A stretch of 12,284 bases of DNA, taken from positions 1 to 12,284 of the forward strand of contig JAEWMO010000123.1 of NCBI GenBank assembly GCA_023457135.1, read 5' to 3'. Of the stretch, positions 1 to 6,443 are shown in pieces; position 1 is the stretch's first letter, and each line of letters opens with the position of its first letter. Source of the stretch: Methanobacteriota archaeon (GTDB taxonomy: Archaea; Halobacteriota; Methanomicrobia; Methanomicrobiales; Methanoculleaceae). The translations under genes and the position numbers were made by a program. Below the pieces are notes generated by a model. It did not search any database. It saw only the letters and a list, made by a program, of their open reading frames with translations, and was not told the origin of the DNA.

Positions 1-170
1 AGGAGGCCGATGACGGTGTTCGACGCACCGAGCTGGAGAGCAAAGGCTACGAGGAAGATGCCGCCGGTCAGCGTCACCATCGCCTGGGTGGCAAGACCGT
101 CCCTGGTGACGAGTTTCAGGCCGTGACCGACCTCTTCGTCGGTGAGTCGCTCTTTTGCTTCAAAGACCAT
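1..170 (-). CDS. Major facilitator superfamily (MFS) transporter, N-terminal fragment
   Basis: Only the first 56 codons are inside the window; the gene continues beyond position 1. The reading begins MVFEAKERLTDEEVGHGLKL, then a stretch with DGLATQAMVTLTGG and a hydrophobic run (GIFLVAFALQLGASNTVIGL). A short charged cytoplasmic N-terminus, then a DGLA..A...L.GG.FLV.FAL.LGAS motif entering the first membrane helix, is what I know from MFS permeases of archaea and bacteria. The substrate cannot be told from this piece. The ATG at 168-170 was chosen because a GAAAGGAT ribosome binding site lies about 11 bases upstream; an ATG 5 bases further upstream is in another frame and stops after a few codons. 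A TATA-like tract and a hairpin-forming leader lie upstream. The family call is moderately secure. Confidence 0.7.
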   Translation of the reverse strand, partial: MVFEAKERLTDEEVGHGLKLVTRDGLATQAMVTLTGGIFLVAFALQLGASNTVIGL

Positions 171-250
171 GCTTCATCGAATCCTTTCTGCCGTTCATGG
201 AACCATCCGCCCCGGTCGGGCCGTATGGTCAGGGGGAACTTTCCAATGCC

Positions 251-290
251 GTACCGCCCGGGAAAGGGCCGGTACATGACGCCCTTTTTT
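251..290. repeat. Two overlapping, mutually exclusive hairpins next to a T6 run
   Basis: Hairpin A pairs GTACCG-CCC (251-259) with GGG-C-CGGTAC (266-275), with one bulged base and a GGGAAA loop. Hairpin B pairs AAAGGGC (263-269) with GCCCTTT (281-287) across an 11-base loop and runs into TTTTTT (285-290). The two share bases 263-275 and cannot form together. Read on plus, hairpin B followed by T residues looks like an intrinsic terminator, but no plus-strand gene is seen upstream of it. Read on minus, the element lies in the presumed 5' leader of the MFS gene starting at 170. Either a leader structure or chance; function not established. Confidence 0.35.
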
Positions 291-299
291 AGGGGTTAT

Positions 300-322
300 T
301 GTATAAAAATAGAATTATATTA
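300..322 (-). promoter_or_regulatory. AT-rich TATA-like promoter tract upstream of the MFS gene
   Basis: Bases 300-330 are strikingly AT-rich inside a GC-rich neighbourhood. On the minus strand they read ATATAATTCTATTTTTATAC, giving good archaeal TATA-box candidates. Transcription would start about 25 bases downstream (near 275-285), leaving a leader of roughly 110 bases before the MFS start at 170, which contains the hairpins at 251-290. The same T-rich stretch could instead end transcription of the degraded gene at 440-922. Between this tract and 439 I see only GC-rich sequence with no credible gene. Confidence 0.4.
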
Positions 323-439
323 ATTTGTTTGAATGGATCGGGCGGCCTCGCGGGGATATCTGCCGGGGACCGGCGTGAGGGCCCGGCGGTCTGTGGGGGG
401 GCCCCTTCCCAGAGGCCGGTTGAGGTTCGCCCCCGCCCC

Positions 440-922
440 TCAACTCCCCGAAGACCGGGGTGTCCTGAAGTCCGGATAGGGGGTCAGGCCCCCGTCCGTG
501 TAGATCGTCTGCCCGGTGATGCGGGCGGCCTCATCGGGATGCGAGGAATGCGAAGACCACGGCGATCTCCTCGGGCTCTCCCGCCCGGCCCATCGGGATG
601 TGCCCCGCGACCTCCGCCCTCTTCTCCGGGTCCTCCACCCACTCCCTGTTTATCCGCGTGGTGATCGCGCCGGGAGCGACCGTGTTGACCCGGATGCCGT
701 CCCCGGCGTACTCGAGCGCGAGCGTCCTGCCGAGAGCGCCGATACCTGCCTTGCTCGCGGCGTAGGGTGCGTAGTGGGGCTTCGGGATGGTCTCGTGGAC
801 CGATGAGTTGTTGAAATTGATCGTGACGTTTGCACCCTCGTCCACGAACCTGATCCCCGTCGCCCGGCCGATGCCGGTCGAGCCGCCGGTGATGAAACGT
901 TCTTTCCGTCCAGTTGTCTCAT
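440..922 (-). pseudogene. Degraded SDR-family oxidoreductase (glucose 1-dehydrogenase type)
   Basis: Pieces of one short-chain dehydrogenase are recognisable in three joined frames. The start (ATG 920-922, with a strong AGGAGGTGA site) gives MRQLDGKNV. Restoring one T in the run at 895-897 gives FITGGSTGIGRATGIRF, the TGxxxGxG NAD(P)-binding motif. The sequence then passes from beta strand 2 (VTINFN) directly to NSSVHETIPKPHYAPYAASK, which holds the catalytic Ser and YxxxK but belongs about 100 residues further on in the family; the NNAG region is missing. After FAFLAS an extra G in 536-538 shifts the frame; removing it restores DEAARITGQTIYTDGGLTPY and a stop at 440. The repaired remnant is about 160 codons, against about 260 for the family (Bacillus glucose dehydrogenase is the nearest relative I recall, sharing the SSVHE.IP and YAASK blocks). 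Three independent lesions make a functional enzyme very unlikely. Confidence 0.85.
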
Positions 923-1061
923 TCTCTCACCTCCTGGTCAGGGCCCGGCTGTTGCCTGTTCTGCTGGAAATCCGGTGGCATCCTGCCCGTCTTGCCCCTG
1001 TGATCCGGAGAGGACATGAAGGTCACGGGCGGAGGGGTGCGCGTCCGCGGCCAACTCAAAA

Positions 1062-1075
1062 ACCGTAAATATCCT
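1062..1075. promoter_or_regulatory. Candidate TATA element between the SDR remnant and the receiver gene
   Basis: The 242 bp between 922 and 1165 separate divergent genes and contain no credible ORF. Their one AT-rich word is ACCGTAAATATCCT. On plus it sits about 100 bp before the receiver gene start at 1165, implying a leader of roughly 65-75 bases. On minus its complement (GGATATTTACGG) could have served the degraded SDR gene starting at 922. Assignment rests on base composition only. Confidence 0.3.
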
Positions 1076-1164
1076 TTGCACAATACACCTACACCTGGAA
1101 CTTTCTGCCCACACATCTGAGCCGCTATCGGTGACAGGGCAAAGGAACGGGAGATGTACGCGAG

Positions 1165-1551
1165 ATGGCCGGAACCGGTGATAGAGATACACGGATACTT
1201 GTCGTCGAGGACGACGGCATTATCGCATTCGACATAGCGACCCGGCTTGAGGTACTCGGCTACGGGGATGTCTCGGTGGCGGCGACGGGGGAGGATGCGA
1301 TTCGCCAGGCCGAGCAGATGCGGCCGCATTTGGTCTTCATGGACATCACGCTCAAAGGAGGCATAGATGGTATCGAAGCAGCGGAGATCATCCGTGACCG
1401 CTTCGGCGTTCCCATCGTCTACGTCACCGCACACTCCGACCCGTCCGTCAGGAACCGGGCAATGGCAACATATCCTGCCGGGTATATTCTGAAACCGTAT
1501 ACCACAGCCGACCTTATCTGCGCGATCAGGGGTGCTCTCCGGCCGGCGTAG
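1165..1551 (+). CDS. Stand-alone CheY-like response regulator receiver
   Basis: A 128-residue protein that is a single receiver domain with no output domain. Visible hallmarks: the acidic pocket in LVVEDD (E15-D16-D17), the predicted phospho-acceptor Asp60 in VFMDITL, Thr88 in VYVTAHSD and Lys110 in YILKPY. In this family a partner histidine kinase phosphorylates Asp60 and the resulting conformational change is read by another protein. The ATG at 1165 follows a GGGAG at 1149-1153; the nearby ATG at 1154 is in another frame. It converges with the kinase on the opposite strand and the two coding ends overlap by 26 bp, so they may be partners, but shared transcription is impossible. It is not necessarily CheY: the loop MDITLKGGIDGIEAAE is typical of the orphan receivers common in methanogens. 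Confidence 0.93.
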   Translation: MAGTGDRDTRILVVEDDGIIAFDIATRLEVLGYGDVSVAATGEDAIRQAEQMRPHLVFMDITLKGGIDGIEAAEIIRDRFGVPIVYVTAHSDPSVRNRAMATYPAGYILKPYTTADLICAIRGALRPA

Positions 1552-2776
1552 TTCCGGGAGAGGGCACGAGCGGTCCCTCTCCACTGAAGATGACCGCAAC
1601 TGTCGTGCCGCCGTCCCCTTTTATCGAAACCTTACCACTCAGGTATCGCTCGACGAGGAATCGGACCGTGGGAAGGCCCGGGGTGGTGCCCGCGGTAATC
1701 TGCATCCCCTCCGGGATGCCTACTCCGGTATCCCGGACGATGATGATGTATCTGCCCGCGTGGTCACGGTCGATTGCCAGTTCCATCGTTCCGGTCATCG
1801 CATCGGGGAACGCATGCTGGATAACGTTGACAACAAGTTCAATAACGATGAACCCGGTGAACTGGGCGAGTTCAAGCGGCATCTCGATGCCGGGAGCATG
1901 CACCTCCCAGACGATCTTCTTTTGGGGTACCCCATAGATGTCAAAGAGGGTGCTGGCAAGGCGAGCGAGGTAATCCGCCATGCAAACGCGGTCGAAGTTC
2001 TGCGAAAGATGGAGATCTTCGTGGGCCAGGGCGAGCGAGAGGATCTGCTGCTCAGTTGCCCGGATCGCTCTTCGGGCGGTGGGGTCGGTGAGGCGTGAGG
2101 TCTGCAGGTGCATAATGCTCGATACGACCTGAAGAGTATTGCGCATTCGGTAGTGGATAGCATGGATCAGCGCTTCCTTCTCTTCCAGCGCCTTCTCGAG
2201 GTCCCGCATCGCTTCGACCTCGCGGGTGACGTCCTCCAGGATGACGGTCACGCCGGGCGCGCCGTCCTCAAAGACCACCGGGATGAACTTCGCATGAAAC
2301 TCCACCATGCGCCCGCCTATTTCCCAGGGGAGTTCGCATCTCTCCTCCTGTCCCCGAAGCGCGGCGCGCGTCATCTCGCCGATCCTGGTGGGGATGAGGC
2401 GCTCCGGGAAGAAAGACTCGAGCGAACAGCCGGTGATCTCATCTTTGCCCGAACAGAGCTCGGTGCGGAACGCAGTGTTGGCGAATACAATACACAGGTT
2501 CCGGTCGAGGACGGCGATAAGGTCTGTTGTCAGGCCGAGGAGCGCGGAGACCGGCACCCGGTGTGCAAGGGTGTAGATCTTCGCCGCCGCAACCCTGCGA
2601 ACCTCGACCTGGCCTGCGGCATGGAGCATGCTCATGTATTTCGCAGTCACATTCCTGCCGATGCCGAGTTTCCGGGAGATCTCAAGGATGCTGAGCCCAT
2701 GAGATTCCTGGCGGAGGAGTTCCTTGATCTCTTCAAGCTCTTGTACCTGATCAGGCATTCCTGTTGTGTCTCCCAT
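1526..2776 (-). CDS. Sensor histidine kinase with N-terminal winged-HTH, PAS, HisKA_2 and HATPase domains
   Basis: A 416-residue soluble kinase; no membrane segment is visible. Residues about 10-72 look like a winged helix-turn-helix (IKELLRQ, then ISRKLGIGRNVTAKYMSMLH, then a wing-like VEVRRVAAAKIYTL). Residues about 79-185 form a PAS sensor domain (DLIAVLDRNLCIVFANTAF at its start, ILEDVTRE at its end). Residues 195-230 are a HisKA_2 dimerisation helix with phospho-acceptor His208 in IHYRMRNTLQVVSS. The ATPase domain has the N-box ELVVNVIQHAF (313-323), the G1 box RDTGVGIP (348-355) and a C-terminal SIKGDGGTTVAVIF. The ATG at 2774-2776 follows GGAG at 7-base spacing; Met7 is a weaker alternative. 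It diverges from the chemoreceptor at 3218 and converges with the receiver at 1165. Whether the HTH binds DNA, or only dimerises or senses, is unknown. Confidence 0.92.
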   Translation of the reverse strand: MGDTTGMPDQVQELEEIKELLRQESHGLSILEISRKLGIGRNVTAKYMSMLHAAGQVEVRRVAAAKIYTLAHRVPVSALLGLTTDLIAVLDRNLCIVFANTAFRTELCSGKDEITGCSLESFFPERLIPTRIGEMTRAALRGQEERCELPWEIGGRMVEFHAKFIPVVFEDGAPGVTVILEDVTREVEAMRDLEKALEEKEALIHAIHYRMRNTLQVVSSIMHLQTSRLTDPTARRAIRATEQQILSLALAHEDLHLSQNFDRVCMADYLARLASTLFDIYGVPQKKIVWEVHAPGIEMPLELAQFTGFIVIELVVNVIQHAFPDAMTGTMELAIDRDHAGRYIIIVRDTGVGIPEGMQITAGTTPGLPTVRFLVERYLSGKVSIKGDGGTTVAVIFSGEGPLVPSPGTTPAGEHP

Positions 2777-3217
2777 GTATCTGCTCCACTATCCTGAAGA
2801 TGATCTATGCCAGCCACTACGATAATAGTTGATATTTCTGGGCCTCCGGAGAACCAGACGATGGTATCGAATCTTTTTCATTTTTTGTCGGAGATTTGCG
2901 ATATTATTTCAAAAAATCGAATACTGTTTCGCAATGTTTATCTTTATGCTTGGCGAATCTGCAATCAGCATGTGCATGCATATGTGGGTGCATATGCGCG
3001 GGGGCGAATCTCTTACCCGGAGTTTCTCCCCGAAATTCCCGTGAGGACAGGCCAGGTTCTCTACACTACACTCCAGACCCGCCGGCGGCAGAGCACATCC
3101 TGAGTATCATGCACACCAGGGGGCGCAGGCCCCTGACCCATTGCCGCACGAGTTCTTCCTGACCCATTCCGTCTCTCCGACGGAAACATCGTCTCCGGGA
3201 GAACTAATGAAAAAGGG
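2777..3217. other. 441 bp divergent intergenic region with AT-rich core
   Basis: This gap separates the minus-strand kinase and the plus-strand chemoreceptor. Bases about 2820-2960 are much richer in A+T than the coding DNA. Minus-strand promoter candidate: AGAAATATCAAC (2830-2841), about 55 bp from the kinase start. Plus-strand promoter candidate: GTTTATCTTTATG around 2936-2948, which would leave a leader of nearly 250 bases. CGAATC-type words occur at 2868, 2918, 2954 and 3005. Related words TGCATGCATATG (2973-2984) and TGCATATGCGCG (2989-3000) lie side by side. The leader half holds a direct repeat and two small hairpins (listed separately). A 98-codon ORF crosses it but has no recognisable protein features. 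Confidence 0.6.
3117..3184 (+). repeat. Leader hairpins and an 11 bp direct repeat upstream of the chemoreceptor
   Basis: CAGGGG (3117-3122) can pair with CCCCTG (3130-3135) over a 7-base loop. CCTGACCCATT occurs at 3132-3142 and again, identically, at 3158-3168. TCCGTC (3168-3173) pairs perfectly with GACGGA (3179-3184) over a 5-base loop, ending 33 bases before the ATG at 3218. All lie in the presumed untranslated leader. They could influence RNA stability or translation, but short matches like these can also arise by chance. Confidence 0.35.
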
Positions 3218-5866
3218 ATGATCTACGTGGAGAGTACACTGGAACCATCAGGTAGCAATATTTTTGATACCGATAACGATCAGGGAATAAGCGTTGACTT
3301 CGTGAACTTGCTCAAAAACGCCGCCGATGGAAGGTTTGAGCCCGAAAAACTTCCTGCTGACCTAAAGTCCAGCGGCCTGGCGGGAATTCTCACCAGGATT
3401 GCCGATAACCGGGCGGCGATCGAGAGAAACCCCCTGCCCATGATCACCGTGGACGCCGACCTCAACTTCATCGATCTCAACGACGCGGCGCTCGAGCTCT
3501 TCGGGTGGAGCCGGGAAGAGGGCCTGCGCCTGAACGTCAAAAACATTGACATTCTGGAAGTCAAGGGCGATAACATTGTTATCACCCGGCGCGAGAAGCG
3601 CCTCACATCGTGCGAGGTGAAGATACGGTGCCCGAAGGGTGTCCTGATCCTTAAAGAGTGGGCTGCTCCCCTGCTCGACTCTGCCGGCAATATCCGGGCG
3701 ATGCACATGGAGTTCGTGGACATCACCCAGGAGAAGAAGGCGGCCGCAGACACCGCCGCCTGGTATGAGTCGATCCTCGATGCGGTGCAGTTCCCGATCG
3801 CAGTCACCGACCTCGATATGAGTTTCACGTTCATCAATGAATCGGCGGAGAAACTTATCGGCCGGAAGCGGGCGGATGTCCTCGGCAAACCCTGCAACAC
3901 CTGGAACACGGGAATCTGCAACACCAGCAAGTGTGCCGTCTCCTGCCTGCGGCGGGGTGAGAGCCAGACGTCCTTTGAGATGAACGGCGGCAGGTTCCAG
4001 GTCGACATCTCCTATGCGAAAGACGCTGACGGCGAGAAGATTGGCCACGTCGAGATCATCGAGGAGGTCACCGGCCGGGTCAGGGTCTCGGAGTATATGG
4101 ACACCGAGGTGAACCGGCTCGCCGGAAACCTTGACCGGCTTGCCCGGGGCGACCTCAACTTCGACCTGGCGGTCGCCGGGGCCGATCAATATACTCGTGA
4201 GGTGCGGGAAAATTTCGTCCAGATCGCCGGGAACCTGGAGGAGGTGAAGACAGGCCTCGGCCTGATGATCGCCGACACAAAGCGGCTGACAGAGGGTGCC
4301 GTCGCCGGAAACCTGACACTCCGTGCCGACCCCGCCAGGCACCAGGGGGACTTCCGCGCGATTCTCGAAGGTGTGAACAACGTTCTCGATACTATCCTCG
4401 GACCGTTTGAGGTGACGGTCAGGAGTATCGATCAGTTCGGCCGCGGGGAGATCCCTGAAAAGATCACGACCGAGTACCGGGGTGACCTCAACACGATCAA
4501 GGTTGGCCTGAACCGGTGCATCGACGGCTTGAACGGACTTGCCGAGGCGAACCATGCCCTGCAACGAATGGCCGTCAACGATCACACGGTGCGGGTGGTC
4601 GGGCAGTACCAGGGCATCTTCGCGGAGGTCGCCACCGCCGTCAACCTGGTCCAGGACCGGGTCAACTACGTGGCCGATACCGTCGAGATGGTCAGCCGCG
4701 GCGATCTCACCAGGCTCGACCACTACCGGCAACTCGGCAAGCGCTCCGAGCAGGACCGGCTTATCCCGGCGTTCATCCGCACCTTCGAGACACTCCAGGC
4801 CCTGGCTGCCGATACAGAGGCGCTGACCCATGCGGCCATGAAAGGGGACCTCGCGATGCGCGCCGACGCAGCGAAGCACGAAGGCGAGTACCGTAAGATT
4901 GTGGAGGGGATCAACAAGACCCTGGATACCGTCGTCGTTCCCTTCAAGAAGGTGCAGGGAGCTATCATCCAGCTCGAGAGCAGCACACAGGACACGAGCA
5001 AGAGTTCCGACGAGATCGCGAAGGCAGCCGAACAGGTGGCGGTGACGAGCCAGAAGTGTGCCGACCTCTCCAAGCAGGTTCTGCAACAGATCGAGACCAT
5101 CGAGGGCCAGATTGCCGATCTCTCCGCCTCGAACGAGGAGATCGCGGGGACGGCGCAGGAGGTGCTCGGTGCGACCAACGAGACGGCCCGGACAGGTCGG
5201 GAGAGCCTCGAACTCGGTGAGGCCACGAAGAAGAAGATGGCGGTCGTCGAGAAGATATCGCGGCAGAGCATGGACGAGATCGTCCGGCTCAACGGTCAGA
5301 TGGCCGAGATCGGCAAGATCGTAAAACTCATCAACGATATCGCGAATCAGACCAACCTTCTCGCACTCAACGCGGCTATCGAGGCGGCCCGGGCCGGGGA
5401 ACACGGCCGCGGATTCGCCGTCGTCGCCGGGGAGATCCGGAATCTCGCCGGAGAATCCAAGAGGGCGAGCCACAACATCGAAGACCTCATCACCTCGATC
5501 CTTGCAAACAGCAACCAGACCGCGAAGAACATGGAGCAGGTCTATCTGGAGATCGAGAGTGGCGTCGAGAGCGTCAACAACACCATCGCCGAGCTGAAGA
5601 AGATCGTCAGCGGGGCAGAGATGGTTAGCGGCGACATGGCCGAGATCACCCGGGCGATCGAGGGCCAGGCGAACGTTGCGAACCGTGTCGTGCAGGCGAT
5701 GGACGAAGGGACCCGCCTGACCAAGGAGACCCAGGCGCAGGTGGAGGACCTGGCGTCGCTCTCCGAAGAGACGAGCGCGTCGACGGAGGAGATCGGCAGC
5801 GCCGCACACGAGCTCAACGGCATGGCACGCGACCTCAAGGAGACCATGCAGCGGTTCTCCTTCTAG
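3218..5866 (+). CDS. Soluble methyl-accepting chemotaxis protein with two PAS domains and tandem HAMP-like repeats
   Basis: An 882-residue chemoreceptor with no hydrophobic membrane segment, so it should act in the cytoplasm. Residues about 65-172 form PAS 1 (ending HMEFVDITQEKK). Residues about 183-287 form PAS 2, which carries Cys226, Cys234, Cys239 and Cys243 (pattern C-x7-C-x4-C-x3-C). Residues about 290-580 hold several HAMP-like units, including two colinear copies at 352-397 and 531-576. Residues about 590-880 are the signalling domain, whose hairpin tip is the invariant block IANQTNLLALNAAIEAARAGE followed by HGRGFAVVAGEIRNLA. No C-terminal CheR/CheB-docking pentapeptide is seen. The start is uncertain: ATG 3218 has AAAAAGGG directly against it, while the in-frame GTG at 3227 has that GGG at better spacing and would shorten the protein by three residues. 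CheW follows after 14 bp. The ligand is unknown. Confidence 0.95.
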   Translation: MIYVESTLEPSGSNIFDTDNDQGISVDFVNLLKNAADGRFEPEKLPADLKSSGLAGILTRIADNRAAIERNPLPMITVDADLNFIDLNDAALELFGWSREEGLRLNVKNIDILEVKGDNIVITRREKRLTSCEVKIRCPKGVLILKEWAAPLLDSAGNIRAMHMEFVDITQEKKAAADTAAWYESILDAVQFPIAVTDLDMSFTFINESAEKLIGRKRADVLGKPCNTWNTGICNTSKCAVSCLRRGESQTSFEMNGGRFQVDISYAKDADGEKIGHVEIIEEVTGRVRVSEYMDTEVNRLAGNLDRLARGDLNFDLAVAGADQYTREVRENFVQIAGNLEEVKTGLGLMIADTKRLTEGAVAGNLTLRADPARHQGDFRAILEGVNNVLDTILGPFEVTVRSIDQFGRGEIPEKITTEYRGDLNTIKVGLNRCIDGLNGLAEANHALQRMAVNDHTVRVVGQYQGIFAEVATAVNLVQDRVNYVADTVEMVSRGDLTRLDHYRQLGKRSEQDRLIPAFIRTFETLQALAADTEALTHAAMKGDLAMRADAAKHEGEYRKIVEGINKTLDTVVVPFKKVQGAIIQLESSTQDTSKSSDEIAKAAEQVAVTSQKCADLSKQVLQQIETIEGQIADLSASNEEIAGTAQEVLGATNETARTGRESLELGEATKKKMAVVEKISRQSMDEIVRLNGQMAEIGKIVKLINDIANQTNLLALNAAIEAARAGEHGRGFAVVAGEIRNLAGESKRASHNIEDLITSILANSNQTAKNMEQVYLEIESGVESVNNTIAELKKIVSGAEMVSGDMAEITRAIEGQANVANRVVQAMDEGTRLTKETQAQVEDLASLSEETSASTEEIGSAAHELNGMARDLKETMQRFSF

Positions 5867-5880
5867 GGCGGGTGTCGTAA

Positions 5881-6363
5881 ATGGCAACCATGGGTGTTGT
5901 TGAGTTTCAGATCGGGAGTTCCCTCTATGCCCTCGATATTCATCTGGCCCGCGAGATCGTCGAGATGATGCCGATCACGCCGCTGCCGAGGGCGCCGTCC
6001 TACCTCGAGGGGATCATGAACCTCCGGGGAGAGATCACGAATATCGTCAACCTCTCGGAGATGCTGGGCCTCTCGGGGCAGGGGGCCGGGGAGAGCCAGA
6101 AGATCATCGTGCTCGCCCCGGAGGCCTCCGGCGGGTCAAATGTCGGTATCGTCGTCGACGACGTCCACAGCGTCATTCAGGTCATGGAGGCTGATGTCGA
6201 GCGGATGGACGAGGGGATCTCCAGAGAGGCATACCTGAAAGGTATCATCAAACTGCAGGGCAGCGATGGTCTCGATAAAGAGAGAAAAGCGGACAAAGAC
6301 CTCATAATCTGGATTGATATTCAGAAGATCCTCGAGGATCTGCTGAGGCGCAGGGATGCCTGA
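5881..6363 (+). CDS. cheW: CheW chemotaxis adaptor
   Basis: A 160-residue protein made of one CheW domain, the scaffold that links chemoreceptor tips to the kinase CheA. Visible features are the opening strand VVEFQIGSSLYALDI, then REIVEMMPITPLPRAPSYLEGIMNLRGEI, with Arg49 in the conserved NLRGEI, and GIVVDDVHSVI in the second barrel. The ending IIWIDIQKILEDL is usual for the family. It starts 14 bp after the chemoreceptor stop and is surely co-transcribed with it; Met4 (5890) is a possible alternative start. Residues about 126-138 form a charged insertion (SDGLDKERKADKD) before the last strand, somewhat longer than in minimal CheW. No CheA is in the window, so the partner kinase must be encoded elsewhere. 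Confidence 0.95.
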   Translation: MATMGVVEFQIGSSLYALDIHLAREIVEMMPITPLPRAPSYLEGIMNLRGEITNIVNLSEMLGLSGQGAGESQKIIVLAPEASGGSNVGIVVDDVHSVIQVMEADVERMDEGISREAYLKGIIKLQGSDGLDKERKADKDLIIWIDIQKILEDLLRRRDA

Positions 6364-6443
6364 TCGGGACGGTGTCGGTCTTCGGGCGGGCCGGAGGTCG
6401 TTCCGGGTTCCCTGGCACGAGCAGACGTTAGGGTGAGCTGGAG

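Noticed and set aside
299..664. 121-codon plus-strand frame near the SDR remnant
   Set aside because: Pro/Arg-rich translation of GC-rich DNA; the minus strand carries recognisable SDR motifs over half of it.
440..922. Programmed frameshifting to produce a full SDR
   Set aside because: Even with both shifts corrected about 100 internal residues are missing, including the NNAG region, so a working SDR could not result.
919..1599. 226-codon open frame on minus across the receiver gene
   Set aside because: The plus strand encodes a complete receiver with all catalytic residues; the minus reading has no recognisable motif and also invades the convergent kinase end.
2108..2797. 229-codon plus-strand frame opposite the HTH kinase
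   Set aside because: Antisense to a clear kinase gene, no domain and no good ribosome binding site.
2807..3103. 98-codon plus-strand frame in the divergent intergenic region
   Set aside because: Overlaps the AT-rich promoter core, has no recognisable sequence features and two other frames are equally open; most likely non-coding.
3362..5887. 841-codon open frame on minus across the chemoreceptor
   Set aside because: It is the antisense shadow of a GC-rich gene whose codon bias removes stops in that frame. The plus-strand reading has unmistakable MCP motifs; the minus product is Leu/Asp/Arg-rich with no domain.
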